Shown here: positions 37,054 to 45,260 of the stretch, piece after piece
Layout: each line of letters begins with the position of its first letter
Position numbering within the stretch: the stretch's first letter is position 1
NCBI RefSeq assembly: GCF_003762925.1
Contig: NZ_RJUK01000003.1
Coordinates: forward strand, 62,001-126,000
Direction: 5' to 3'
DNA from: Marinimicrobium koreense
Lineage (GTDB): Bacteria > Pseudomonadota > Gammaproteobacteria > Pseudomonadales > Cellvibrionaceae
DNA length: 64,000 bases
The notes under the pieces: generated by a model
What the model was told of the DNA's origin: nothing
What the model saw: only the letters and a program-made list of their open reading frames with translations
The model's database searches: none
Translations under genes and position numbers: made by a program

Positions 37054-38333
37054 GGCCCCATCTCCGACAGCCGTTGAACGGGAGGTTCCCAGGGCGCACG
37101 CGGCCCGGCCGTGCCCATGGTCTGGGCGGCAAACCAGTCTTTTACCCCGGGCAGAAAGTCCAACCCGACAAACCCGAGATGACGCAACGCCATCAGACCG
37201 AGACGGCGGTTGGAAAACACCCGCACCAGTTTATCGCTCAGCTGTATGGTCAGACGCTGATCCTGGGCGCGCTGCGCCACATAACGATTCAGCACGGGCA
37301 GCGCCCCGGGATCACCTCCCTCCAGACGCGCCCGCCGCAAGACCGCCGCCAGGGCCGCCGCATCGCGCAGTGACAGGTTGAACCCCTGCCCTGCCACCGG
37401 GTGCAGATAGTGGGCACTGTTGCCCAGCAACACCAACCGCGAGCGCACCTGCTCCTGGGCCTGAACCAGCGCCAGCGGCCAGGACTGTCGCTCGCCGACC
37501 CGGGTCAGGCGCCCGAGACGCCAGCCGAAGGCCCGCTGCAGGGCGTCAAGAAATTCCGGCTCCGGGGCGCGGCGCAGTGCCTCGGCCTCGCCCGGGGGCA
37601 GGGTCCAGACCAGCGCGGCCCGACGGGCCTGCGGGCTTTCATCCAGCGGCAACAGCGCCAGGGGCCCCCGGGGGGTAAAGCGCTCGTAGGCGCGACCCCT
37701 GTGAGGTCGCTCGAACGAGACATTGGCAATCACCGCATGCTGCTGATAGTCGCGGCGGACCTGCTCTATGCCCAACCGACGGTGCAGATCGGAAGCGCCT
37801 CCGTCCGCGAGCACCACCAGCCGCGCGGTGAGCGTTCCCGGGGCACCCTCACCCTTCAGGGTGAGGGTGCTCAGGTGCCGCCCCGGCAACAGGCCGGTCA
37901 CCTGCGCCGGGGCCAGCACCCTGACCTCCGGCGCGCCATCGGCCGCCGCTCGCAGGGTCGGTGCCAGCCAGGCATTTTCCAGAACGTAACCCAGGGCATC
38001 CCGGGCCTGCTCACGGGCGTCAATCAGGGCCCCGCCAAGGTGCCCCTGATCGGACACATGCACCTCCGTGATGGCCGTCGCGTGGGCTTTCAGCCGAGAC
38101 CATAGCCCCAGACGCTGCAGAATATCGGCGCTGCCAGCGGAAATGGCGGTGGAGCGATTGTCATAGTGAGGTTCGTAGTGATCACTCACCAACCCATCGG
38201 GAGAGCGGGCGTCGATCAACACTGTCCGCCAGCCGGCACCGCTGGCGGACAGCAGTCCGGCCAACACAGACCCCACCATGCCACCGCCCACAATGGCGAT
38301 GTCGTAGTCCGGCAGGGCAAGCGATTCATTCAT
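37050..38333 (-). CDS. ubiH: 2-octaprenyl-6-methoxyphenyl hydroxylase
   Basis: A 427-residue FAD monooxygenase of the ubiquinone pathway. IAIVGGGMVGSVLAGLL begins the FAD domain; VLADGGASDLHRRLG and LLGNSAHYLHPVAGQGFNLSLRDAAAL are the later motifs, the HYLHP sequence being typical of UbiH. Position between pepP (upstream, 32-base gap) and ubiI (4-base overlap) is the standard order in gammaproteobacteria. Acts at the inner face of the membrane within the Ubi complex. Confidence 0.92.
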   Translation of the reverse strand: MNESLALPDYDIAIVGGGMVGSVLAGLLSASGAGWRTVLIDARSPDGLVSDHYEPHYDNRSTAISAGSADILQRLGLWSRLKAHATAITEVHVSDQGHLGGALIDAREQARDALGYVLENAWLAPTLRAAADGAPEVRVLAPAQVTGLLPGRHLSTLTLKGEGAPGTLTARLVVLADGGASDLHRRLGIEQVRRDYQQHAVIANVSFERPHRGRAYERFTPRGPLALLPLDESPQARRAALVWTLPPGEAEALRRAPEPEFLDALQRAFGWRLGRLTRVGERQSWPLALVQAQEQVRSRLVLLGNSAHYLHPVAGQGFNLSLRDAAALAAVLRRARLEGGDPGALPVLNRYVAQRAQDQRLTIQLSDKLVRVFSNRRLGLMALRHLGFVGLDFLPGVKDWFAAQTMGTAGPRAPWEPPVQRLSEMGP

Positions 38334-38365
38334 GGACAGGCCTCACACAGGAACAGTGGCGGTCA

Positions 38366-39694
38366 TTACCGCGATCGCGATGCATCAGCCATCAGTGCCT
38401 CGATGTCATCCGGCTCCTTGGGCACACCGTCGGTCAGAACCTCGCATCCCTCTTTGGTCACCACCACATCGTCTTCGATCCGAATCCCGATGCCGCGCCA
38501 CTTCCGGGCGACCCGCTCATTGTCCGGCGCCACATAGAGTCCGGGCTCCACGGTCATGACCATACCCGGCTCCAACAGTCGCCACTGGCCATCGATTTTG
38601 TAGTCGCCCACATCGTGCACATCCAACCCGAGCCAATGACCGACCCGATGCATATAGAATTCGCGATAGGCCTCGTTGGCGATCAGTTCATCCACTTCAC
38701 CCTGCAAGAGCCCCAGCTCCACAAGACCTTCGGTCAGCACCTGGACCGACACCTCGTGGGGACGGTTCCAGTGGTTGCCGGGGCGGATCTCGGCAATCGC
38801 CGCTCGCTGCGCCTTGAGGACCCATTCGTACAAAGCCCGCTGCTCCGCACTGAAGGTGCCGTTGACCGGGAAGGTCCGGGTGATATCCGCGGCATAGGTT
38901 TCGTACTCACAGCCGGCATCAATCAAGACCAGGTCACCGTTTTTCAGTGCGGCGCTATTTTCAATATAGTGCAAGATGCAGCCGTTTTTACCGCCGCCCA
39001 CAATACTGCTGTAAGCCGGGAAGCGCGCCCCGGCCATGGCAAACTCGTGCAGAATCTCCGCCTCGAGCTGATACTCCATCACCCCCGGCTGGCAGTAGCG
39101 CATGGCGCGACTGTGCGCCCGGGCGGAAATCTCCCCGGCGTGGCGCATCAGGCGCAGCTCGGCGGCACTTTTGATCAGGCGCAGGTCGTGCAGAAAGTGA
39201 TTCAGATCGAGAAACTCCCCGGGTGGGGTGGCACCGGAGCGGACCTTGGCACGGATACTGTTCACCCAGTCCATGACCTGGCGATCAAACTCCCGATCTT
39301 TGCCCATGGCGTAGTAAACCCGCTCCCGGCCTTCGAGCAGACCCGGCAGAATATCGTCGATGTCATCAATGGGGAACGCATCGTCGGCGCCGTAATCCCG
39401 GCAGGCACCTTCGGGTCCGGCGCGGTAGCCGTCCCAGATTTCCCGGTCCGGGTCCCGGTCGCGGCAGAACAGGACGAATTCGCCGTGCTCCCGCCCGGGA
39501 ATCAGTGCCAACACCGCGCCGGGCTCGGGAAAACCGCTCAGGTAGTGCAGGTCGCTGTCCTGGCGGTAAGGGTACTCGGTATCGCGACTGCGCTGACGTT
39601 CCGGCGCCGAGGGCACTATGGCAATGCTGTTGGGTTCCATCACCTCCATCAGCGCCTTGCGCCGACGGGCGAACTCCTGACGTGTGATTTTCAT
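38366..39694 (-). CDS. pepP: Xaa-Pro aminopeptidase
   Basis: A 442-residue M24B metallopeptidase that removes N-terminal residues next to proline. The N-terminal domain starts ITRQEFARRRKAL, and the C-terminal pita-bread fold carries the five metal ligands in DAGCEYETYAADITRTFP (two Asp), HRVGHWLGLDVHDVG (His), MTVEPGLYV (Glu) and GIRIEDDVVV (Glu). Length equals E. coli PepP (441). First gene of the pepP-ubiH-ubiI series, 52 bases downstream of the UPF0149 gene. Confidence 0.96.
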   Translation of the reverse strand: MKITRQEFARRRKALMEVMEPNSIAIVPSAPERQRSRDTEYPYRQDSDLHYLSGFPEPGAVLALIPGREHGEFVLFCRDRDPDREIWDGYRAGPEGACRDYGADDAFPIDDIDDILPGLLEGRERVYYAMGKDREFDRQVMDWVNSIRAKVRSGATPPGEFLDLNHFLHDLRLIKSAAELRLMRHAGEISARAHSRAMRYCQPGVMEYQLEAEILHEFAMAGARFPAYSSIVGGGKNGCILHYIENSAALKNGDLVLIDAGCEYETYAADITRTFPVNGTFSAEQRALYEWVLKAQRAAIAEIRPGNHWNRPHEVSVQVLTEGLVELGLLQGEVDELIANEAYREFYMHRVGHWLGLDVHDVGDYKIDGQWRLLEPGMVMTVEPGLYVAPDNERVARKWRGIGIRIEDDVVVTKEGCEVLTDGVPKEPDDIEALMADASRSR

Positions 39695-39746
39695 GGATCG
39701 ACCTTAGGGCTCAGCCGTTAGGTAACGCGAAAAAGGGGTAACGACA

Positions 39747-40373
39747 TCAATGCAGGGTCGGGGGTTCATCCGCCGATGGGGTCTGGGTCGCCTCGGCACC
39801 GGGCACATTGGCATCCACCAGCGCCCGCGCGCCAAACTCCATAAACAGCGACAGCGCGGCCATGCGCACATATTCCACCACTTCGACGTAATCGTTCTCG
39901 GCTTCACGGGCGGACTCTTCATCGTCCAGCTCCACCTGGGCAATGGCCGCCAGATCTTCCAGTGCCTCGCGGGCTTCGTCCGAAAGGTTAGTGTCGCCGG
40001 CGTGCCCAGCGCTGCCAAAGCCCACCAGAAAACCGTGACACCACTGCCCGAGGCACTGCACCCGCAGGGTGATTTCCCGCTCATCTTTGGGCAGCAGCGG
40101 TTGCAGCGCAAAGCCGTTGCCGGTCAGTTGCGCCCGGGTATCCCGGTACACTTGGGTCAGCGCATTGCGGACCGACTCGTCCGGCGCCTGGGTAAAGTCC
40201 AGCTCTTCCACCGCCTCAAGCAACCATTCGGTTTCATCCGGTTTGGCCCCACCACAGAACTTCCCGCACAACAGCCCCTGCAATTCCGCCGGGTTGATCA
40301 GAATACCCAGCGGCTGTAACAGCTCGCTCAATTGTTCATAACTCAGGGGGGTTATTTCGGGTTCGGTCGTCAT
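39747..40373 (-). CDS. UPF0149 family protein (YgfB-like)
   Basis: A 208-residue acidic protein of the UPF0149/YecA-like family, start ATG with GAGG five bases upstream (a GTG two codons earlier is possible). Conserved blocks: LQGLLCGKFCGG, VQCLGQWCHGFLVGFG and the C-terminal NDYVEVVEYVRMAALSLFMEF. In E. coli and Pseudomonas, ygfB also precedes pepP. In Pseudomonas aeruginosa YgfB has been linked to control of ampDh3 through AlpA; whether that applies here is unknown. Confidence 0.9.
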   Translation of the reverse strand: MTTEPEITPLSYEQLSELLQPLGILINPAELQGLLCGKFCGGAKPDETEWLLEAVEELDFTQAPDESVRNALTQVYRDTRAQLTGNGFALQPLLPKDEREITLRVQCLGQWCHGFLVGFGSAGHAGDTNLSDEAREALEDLAAIAQVELDDEESAREAENDYVEVVEYVRMAALSLFMEFGARALVDANVPGAEATQTPSADEPPTLH

Positions 40374-40436
40374 GGGCACCTCGTGTCGTTGACCGGATAT
40401 GCTAACACGAATCCCGATTTGACGGCGGCAAGTATG

Positions 40437-40555
40437 GTTACGGCGGATGTCTTCGAGTCCGGTTACGGCGGATGCGCCTTCGGCTTATCCGCCCTACGCA
40501 TACCTCCGTGGTTCGTGTAGGGCGGATAAGCCGAAGGCGCATCCGCCGTGACCCA
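40437..40555. repeat. dispersed palindromic repeat cluster (REP/BIME-like), copy 4
   Basis: Here the repeat lies in a divergent gap, between the UPF0149 and zapB-like gene starts, unlike the other copies. A partial unit (GGTTACGGCGGATGTC) is followed by a full pair: GGCGGATGCGCCTTCGGC (about 40466) and inverted GCCGAAGGCGCATCCGCC (about 40530-40547) around a CATACCTCCGTGGTTCG spacer. Confidence 0.88.
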
Positions 40556-40632
40556 ACGGGGCGAAGATTGACCCTCTGCGAAGGGCGCAATATAGTAGCT
40601 GCACGCGAATAATGAACCCGGTCCCCGAAATC

Positions 40633-40842
40633 ATGTCCGATGAACTGCTAGAAGCCCTGGAAGCAAAGATGGATCGTCTGATCCAGGTCTGTGAACGCCT
40701 GCAGCAGGAGAACGACGAACTGCGGGCCAAAGCCAATGACTGGCAGCGGGAGCGGGTGCGTTTGATCGAGAAAAACGAGCTGGCCCGCGGCCGGGTAGAG
40801 GCCATGATTACGCGCCTGAAGAGCCTGGAGGCTGACTCGTGA
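40633..40842 (+). CDS. TIGR02449 family small coiled-coil protein (ZapB-like)
   Basis: A 69-residue coiled-coil protein (DELLEALEAKMDRLIQVCERLQQENDELRAKAN and on) of the TIGR02449 family, always next to zapA in Pseudomonas-like genomes and thought to be a ZapB-type division factor. I favour the ATG at 40633 because it gives the usual family length; ATG at 40612 adds seven residues. Neither has a strong ribosome site. Its last codons overlap zapA by 4 bases. Confidence 0.85.
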   Translation: MSDELLEALEAKMDRLIQVCERLQQENDELRAKANDWQRERVRLIEKNELARGRVEAMITRLKSLEADS

Positions 40843-41144
40843 GCACCGAAACGGTTTTCGTAAAAATTCTGGATAAAGACTATCAGGTGGCCTGCCCCCG
40901 AGAGGAGCGCGCGGCACTGCAGGAGTCTGCTGAACTGCTCGATGAGCGCATGCGGGCCATCAAGCGCAGCGGATCGGTAATCGGGCTGGAACGGATCGCC
41001 GTGATGGCGGCCCTGAACCTGAGCCACGAATTGTTGCAGGCCAAACGCCAACCGCAACAGCCCTCGCTGGATCTGGACCAGAACGAACTGCAGCGCCTGA
41101 ACGACAAAATCGATCGCAGCCTGGAGCAGTTCGAGCAGCACTGA
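40839..41144 (+). CDS. zapA: cell division protein ZapA
   Basis: A 101-residue ZapA, which crosslinks FtsZ filaments at the division site. The globular head has VFVKILDKDYQVACPREERAALQESAELLDERMRAIK, followed by GLERIAVMAALNLSHELL and a C-terminal coiled coil. GTG start inside the end of the preceding gene (GTGA overlap), so the two are coupled. The 6S RNA gene follows, as in most gammaproteobacteria. Confidence 0.94.
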   Translation: MSTETVFVKILDKDYQVACPREERAALQESAELLDERMRAIKRSGSVIGLERIAVMAALNLSHELLQAKRQPQQPSLDLDQNELQRLNDKIDRSLEQFEQH

Positions 41145-41174
41145 GCCCCCACCTTTTGCCGGTGCCGAATCCGG

Positions 41175-41205
41175 TTGCGTTGCCCCCCGACTTCCGGGTT
41201 ATACT
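41175..41205 (+). promoter_or_regulatory. probable 6S RNA promoter
   Basis: TATACT at 41200-41205 is a good -10 about seven bases before the predicted 5' end of 6S RNA; TTGCGT at 41175-41180 is a possible -35 with a wide 19-base spacer. Confidence 0.55.
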
Positions 41206-41211
41206 GAAAGC

Positions 41212-41390
41212 ACGCCCTGGGGTGTTCGCCAGTCAACACGTCCTTGAGCCGATAACCGCAGTACAGGCGTTGTTCTGTAGGTCCTGTTGAGCATTACCGC
41301 GCGAACGGGAAGCCTGATGGACCGCGAACATCGCCACCTTGAGCCTTAGGGTTCAAGGCCCAATTGACAGCGGCACCTTGGGGTTCTCCT
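41212..41390 (+). ncRNA. ssrS: 6S RNA
   Basis: The gap between zapA and fau is the standard place of 6S RNA, which binds the housekeeping RNA polymerase and mimics an open promoter. The 5' end (CCTGGGGTGTTCGCCAG) pairs with the 3' end (GCGGCACCTTGGGG) to form the closing stem. Conserved inner segments are seen: CCTTGAGCCGATA (from 41262), GAGCATTACC, GGGAAGCCTGATGG and CACCTTGAGCCTTAGGGTTCAAGGCC (41336-41360), whose CCTTGA/TTCAAGG arms form a terminal hairpin. End coordinates are approximate. Confidence 0.9.
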
Positions 41391-41457
41391 TTCTCTTGCC
41401 GGTCCGGTTTGGGTCCGGTGATTCCTTTAGGACGATTCAACCGCGGACGTCTCGCCC

Positions 41458-42072
41458 TTGAGCACGATTTCCGAATTTCCCGCACCGGACAAGAAACAAC
41501 TGCGCCAACGATTGCGCGCCCGCCGCAATGGCCTGACGGCCCAGGAACACCGGGACGCCGCCCACGCAGTGGCGCGTCAGATAAGTCGCACCGCGGAATT
41601 CATTCGCAGTCGGCGGATCGCTGTGTACTGGCCCAATGACGGCGAGATTGATCCCACCCCCATTGTGGAGCGAGCCTGGCAGTTGGGTAAGCAGTGCTAC
41701 CTGCCCGTCTTACACCCCATTCAACCAAGGCGACTCTGGTTTGTGCTCTGGCAGCGCGACACCCCGCTCTACCCCAACCGCTATGGTATTCCGGAACCGA
41801 ATCCCTACCGGGAACCGCGCCTGGCGGCACCCTTTCTGAATCTGGTATTGCTACCCTTGGTGGGCTTCGATGCGAACGGAGGGCGACTGGGCATGGGCGG
41901 CGGTTTCTACGATCGGACCTTCGCGTTCAAGGCCGGTGACGGTCACATCCCCGGGTACGGCCCGGACCTGTTTGGCCTGGCACACGCCTGTCAGGAAGTA
42001 CCCGCGCTGCCGATTGAACCATGGGATATTTCCCTGACAGCGGTGGTAACCGATCGGGGTGTTGTTCGATAA
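41458..42072 (+). CDS. fau: 5-formyltetrahydrofolate cyclo-ligase
   Basis: A 204-residue enzyme that converts 5-formyl-THF to 5,10-methenyl-THF with ATP. The N-terminal KKQLRQRLRARRNGL holds the phosphate-binding lysine and arginine; NRYGIPEP and the C-terminal LVLLPLVGFDANGGRLGMGGGFYDRTF are the family signatures. Start is a TTG without a strong ribosome site. It lies just downstream of 6S RNA, as ygfA/fau does in E. coli, and may be read from the same transcript. Confidence 0.94.
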   Translation: MSTISEFPAPDKKQLRQRLRARRNGLTAQEHRDAAHAVARQISRTAEFIRSRRIAVYWPNDGEIDPTPIVERAWQLGKQCYLPVLHPIQPRRLWFVLWQRDTPLYPNRYGIPEPNPYREPRLAAPFLNLVLLPLVGFDANGGRLGMGGGFYDRTFAFKAGDGHIPGYGPDLFGLAHACQEVPALPIEPWDISLTAVVTDRGVVR

Positions 42073-42099
42073 GAGGTGGGTGTTGCTGAGCGACGGACG

Positions 42100-42240
42100 C
42101 TAGGAATTATCGGCCTGCTGCAGGACCACCGAGGCAGCGCTGCTGTCGTCATCACCAAACCAACTGCCCAGATCCAGCGCACTGATCAGCACGCCCAGGC
42201 AGAACACAAAAATGACCAGAGTAACGATATCGGTTTTCAT
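42100..42240 (-). CDS. 46-residue single-span membrane peptide
   Basis: An ATG-started frame of 46 residues: MKTDIVTLVIFVFCLGVLIS then ALDLGSWFGDDDSSAASVV and a short tail ending ADNS before a TAG stop. It has one hydrophobic span and an acidic C-terminus, and AGAAGG lies about eleven bases upstream. Translation is supported by this composition and the ribosome site, but I know no family. It converges with fau; the gap upstream to ilvA is otherwise non-coding. Confidence 0.55.
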   Translation of the reverse strand: MKTDIVTLVIFVFCLGVLISALDLGSWFGDDDSSAASVVLQQADNS

Positions 42241-42454
42241 TTTATTCGGAACCTTCTTTTTTAACCGTTCAGGTATTCAGTTAATCGACATCCGTCCAGA
42301 ACTAAATTTCCCTGTTGGCGTACCGTTTTATCGCAACGAAGTCTAAGGTTAGTCGAAAATCGTGACAGATCAAGAAAAACGTCGGAAAAATGGACGTTTT
42401 TTGAGGCAAATGTGTTGAAAATCACATTTTTAGGGCGGGTTTTGCGGTTTTTTT

Positions 42455-42485
42455 GGTGGATGACGGGCTTCGCCCGTCATCCACC
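42455..42485. repeat. perfect hairpin next to the ilvA stop
   Basis: GGTGGATGACGGGC and its exact complement (14 bp) enclose TTC. The same arm begins repeat copy 1 (3030). A T-run precedes it on the plus strand, so on the minus strand, where ilvA is read, the hairpin is followed by A residues: not a classical terminator for ilvA. Confidence 0.75.
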
Positions 42486-42509
42486 GACTCAACTATCTCT
42501 CCGTGCGCC

Positions 42510-44024
42510 TCAGCTCAGAAAGAACTGATAGGCCTCATTGTCGGTTTCATCCCAATAGGGATAATTGATTTCATCCAGGAATTTGCGCACCTGTGCCCGC
42601 TCTTTCTTGGGCACCTGCATACCGATCAACACCCGCCCATAGGCGGCGCCGTGGTTGCGATAGTGGAACATGGAAATATTCCAGTGCCCGGCCACCCGAT
42701 TGAGGAAGGCGAGCAGCGCTCCCGGACGCTCCGGGAACTCGAAGCGGAATACCATTTCATCCCCCACGTTCGGCGCGTGCCCGCCGACCATGTGGCGGAT
42801 ATGCATCTTGGCCACTTCGTTGTCGGTCATATCCACCAGGTCATAGCCCTGCTCGCGCAATTCGGACACCAGCTCGGCGCGGTCGTGGCCGCCGCTGCCC
42901 ACCTGGATGCCGACAAAGATTTTCGCCTCCTGGCTATCCGCGTAGCGGTAATTGAACTCGGTGATATTGCGCTTACCCAGTGCCTTACAGAACTCTTTAT
43001 AGGCACCCGGGCGCTCCGGAATGGTGACCGCCAGAATGGCCTCTCGCTGCTCACCAATTTCCGTGCGCTCGGAAATGTAGCGCAACCGGTCGAAGTTGAT
43101 GTTCGCCCCGCAATCGATGGCAACGAAGGTCTGACCGGTAATGCCGTTCTCCGCCACATACTTTTTCATGCCCGCCACGCTGATGGCGCCGGCGGGCTCG
43201 GCGATGGAGCGGGTGTCTTCAAAAATGTCCTTGATACCGGCACAGATTTCATCGGTATTGACGGTGATCACCCCGTCAATGGTCTTGCGGATCACCCGGA
43301 AGGTTTCCTTGCCGATCTGGGCCACCGCCACCCCATCGGCAAAGATGCCCACCTGGGGCAGAGTCACCCGCCGCTTTTTCTCCATCGCGGCCTTGAGCGA
43401 GGCGGATTCATCGGACTCCACCGCAATGACTTTCACATCCGGGCGCACGTATTTCACGTAGGCCGCCACACCGGCGCAGAGACCACCCCCACCGACGGCG
43501 ACAAAGATTGCATCGATATGGCCCGGGTACTGGCGCAGAATCTCCATCGCCACCGTGCCCTGGCCGGCAATCACGTCCGGATCGTCGAACGGGTGGATAT
43601 AGGTCATGCCCTTTTCTTCCACCAGTTTTTTGGCGTGGGCCGAAGCTTCATCGTAGCTGTCCCCATGCAGGACCACCTTGCCCCCACGGGCGCGCACAGC
43701 GTCCACCTTGATCGGCGGCGTGGTACGCGGCATCACAATGGTGGCCTTGATGCCCAGATGATGTGCACCCATCGCCAGCCCCTGGGCGTGGTTGCCCGCC
43801 GAGGCCGCAATCACGCCCTTCGCCTTCTGCTCCGGGCTCAGTTGCAGCAACTTGTTGTAGGCGCCCCGGATTTTGAAGGAGAACACCGGCTGCAGGTCCT
43901 CGCGCTTGAGCAACACCTGATTGCCGGTGCGCTGGGACAACAGCGGCGCCGGATCGAGTGGCGTCTCGACGGCGAGGTCGTAGATGCGGGCATTGAGGAT
44001 ACGTTTGATGTAGGAATCGGGCAT
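42510..44024 (-). CDS. ilvA: threonine ammonia-lyase, biosynthetic
   Basis: 504 residues from the ATG MPDSYIKRIL. PLP enzyme making 2-oxobutanoate from threonine for isoleucine synthesis. FKIRGAYNKL holds the PLP lysine, SAGNHAQG the glycine loop for the phosphate, and VGGGGLCAGVA follows. The C-terminal 180 residues contain two ACT-like regulatory domains (REAILAVTIPERPGAYKEFCKALG; VFRFEFPERPGALLAFLNRV), so feedback inhibition by isoleucine is expected. Divergent from rpiA, the same pairing as in Pseudomonas. No strong ribosome site is seen; upstream in-frame ATGs (44099) overlap the promoter. Confidence 0.93.
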   Translation of the reverse strand: MPDSYIKRILNARIYDLAVETPLDPAPLLSQRTGNQVLLKREDLQPVFSFKIRGAYNKLLQLSPEQKAKGVIAASAGNHAQGLAMGAHHLGIKATIVMPRTTPPIKVDAVRARGGKVVLHGDSYDEASAHAKKLVEEKGMTYIHPFDDPDVIAGQGTVAMEILRQYPGHIDAIFVAVGGGGLCAGVAAYVKYVRPDVKVIAVESDESASLKAAMEKKRRVTLPQVGIFADGVAVAQIGKETFRVIRKTIDGVITVNTDEICAGIKDIFEDTRSIAEPAGAISVAGMKKYVAENGITGQTFVAIDCGANINFDRLRYISERTEIGEQREAILAVTIPERPGAYKEFCKALGKRNITEFNYRYADSQEAKIFVGIQVGSGGHDRAELVSELREQGYDLVDMTDNEVAKMHIRHMVGGHAPNVGDEMVFRFEFPERPGALLAFLNRVAGHWNISMFHYRNHGAAYGRVLIGMQVPKKERAQVRKFLDEINYPYWDETDNEAYQFFLS

Positions 44025-44103
44025 AGGAGTGTATTGCACCAAAGCTGTGTGAGACGGCAAACCCCCATGGTAAACAATTTGCGAACCGCTGGCATCCATC
44101 GCG

Positions 44104-44109
44104 TATAAT
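44104..44109 (+). promoter_or_regulatory. consensus -10 upstream of rpiA
   Basis: A perfect TATAAT lies 28 bases before the rpiA start; a TTGCGA at 44079-44084 could serve as -35 with a wide (19-base) spacer. Confidence 0.6.
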
Positions 44110-44136
44110 GCGCGCATCCACAACAGCGAGGTGACC

Positions 44137-44814
44137 ATGACCCAGGACGAACTCAAGAAGGCAGTCGGCCAGGCAGCCGTCGACTACATCGCCCCGAAAC
44201 TCCAGCGCGACAGCATCATCGGCGTGGGCACCGGCTCCACCGCCAATTGCTTTATCGACGCTCTCGGTAAGCTCAAAGACGATTTCGAGGGCGCCGTGGC
44301 CAGCTCGGATGCCTCGGCGGAGCGTCTGCAGAAGCTGGGCATCACGGTGTATGACCTGAATGAGGTCAGCGAGCTGCTGGTGTACGTTGATGGCGCCGAT
44401 GAGAGCAACGCCCAGTTGGAGCTGATCAAGGGCGGTGGCGCGGCGCTGACCCGGGAGAAGATCGTCACGGCGGTATCCCGGGAGTTTGTCTGTATCGCTG
44501 ATGAGAGCAAGTGGGTGGATGTGCTGGGTGCTTTCCCGCTACCGGTGGAGGTGATTCCGATGGCGCGCTCTTATGTGGCGCGCGAGTTGGTGAAGCTGGG
44601 CGGTGATCCGGTGTATCGCACGGGTGTGGTGACGGATAACGGGAATGTGATTTTGGATGTGCATCACCTGGAGATTATGGAGCCGAAGAAGCTGGAGGCG
44701 GAGATCAACCAGATCGCCGGGGTGGTCACCAACGGCCTGTTCGCCCGACGCGGCGCCGATGTGTTGCTGCTGGGCACCGCTGAGGGTGTGAAGACCATCA
44801 AGCCCAAGTATTAA
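44137..44814 (+). CDS. rpiA: ribose-5-phosphate isomerase A
   Basis: A 225-residue pentose-phosphate enzyme interconverting ribose 5-phosphate and ribulose 5-phosphate. [15 protein letters not shown] binds phosphate, [20 protein letters not shown] contains the catalytic Asp/Glu/Lys region, and [11 protein letters not shown] follows. Length fits E. coli RpiA (219). The ATG at 44137 is chosen since GAGG is six bases upstream; a GTG two codons earlier overlaps that site. Divergent from ilvA. Confidence 0.96.
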   Translation: MTQDELKKAVGQAAVDYIAPKLQRDSIIGVGTGSTANCFIDALGKLKDDFEGAVASSDASAERLQKLGITVYDLNEVSELLVYVDGADESNAQLELIKGGGAALTREKIVTAVSREFVCIADESKWVDVLGAFPLPVEVIPMARSYVARELVKLGGDPVYRTGVVTDNGNVILDVHHLEIMEPKKLEAEINQIAGVVTNGLFARRGADVLLLGTAEGVKTIKPKY

Positions 44815-44838
44815 CTGCGATAGCTTCGAAGCGAGTCC

Positions 44839-44950
44839 GGTCCGGGGTGGGGTGTATCTATCCCGGACACGCCGTAAACCCATCCCTGGGGGCTCGACGC
44901 GCGGAGTCCCTCCGCTTACGGTCCGGGATAGATACACCCCACCCCGGACC
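44839..44950. repeat. structured three-way-junction hairpin element, copy B
   Basis: Outer arms 44839-44868 and 44921-44950 are perfect 30-bp complements. The enclosed segment (44869-44897) reads ACGCCGTAAA, then CCCA-TCCC-TGGG (4-bp hairpin, TCCC loop), then GGCTCGA. A further hairpin GCGGAG-TCC-CTCCGC follows. Compared with copy A, only four of 29 positions in the segment differ, and they form two compensated base pairs. Confidence 0.9.
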
Positions 44951-45011
44951 TCAGTGCCATCGACAAACCTAAACGCTCACCACCCTCTTTCGCGCTTCAC
45001 ATCAAACTCGC

Positions 45012-45093
45012 GTAGGTCGGGTTAGCGCGCAGCGCGTAACCCGACGCTTGGCACTCGACGTCGGATTGCGGCCTTCGGCCGAATCCGACCTAC
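45012..45093. repeat. variant palindromic repeat pair, copy 5
   Basis: GTAGGTCGGGTTAGCGCG-type unit (45012-45045) and a second unit with GTCGGATTGCGGCCTTCGGCC (45060 on) ending GACCTAC. Same architecture as the TCCGCC family (outer GTAGG, internal GC-rich loop) but with a TCGGATTA core. Confidence 0.82.
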
Positions 45094-45260
45094 TCGGACT
45101 TAATCGCGAACAGCCACTCTTAAGATTGGCCTCACCCTGCCGATAGCGCCTCTATAATCTATGTACATTTGCCACCGCAGTTGGTGCTGGCACTGAGGGC
45201 GCTTGAGGGGTAGACCAGACTCAATGCCCCACACTCAATCCAATCAAAGGATAAGCTTTC

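Larger units (their letters stand above)
44815..45260. other. repeat-rich intergenic region between rpiA and the chemotaxis receptor
   Basis: 446 bases without a gene. It holds the structured hairpin element copy B (44839-44950), a variant palindromic repeat pair (45012-45093), and a -10-like TATAAT at 45153-45158, about 100 bases before the receptor gene start. Confidence 0.8.

Noticed and set aside
44839-44950. Long inverted repeat as intrinsic terminator of rpiA
   Set aside because: No T-tract follows either arm, and the enclosed segment is conserved with another locus, so a simple terminator is not the best description.
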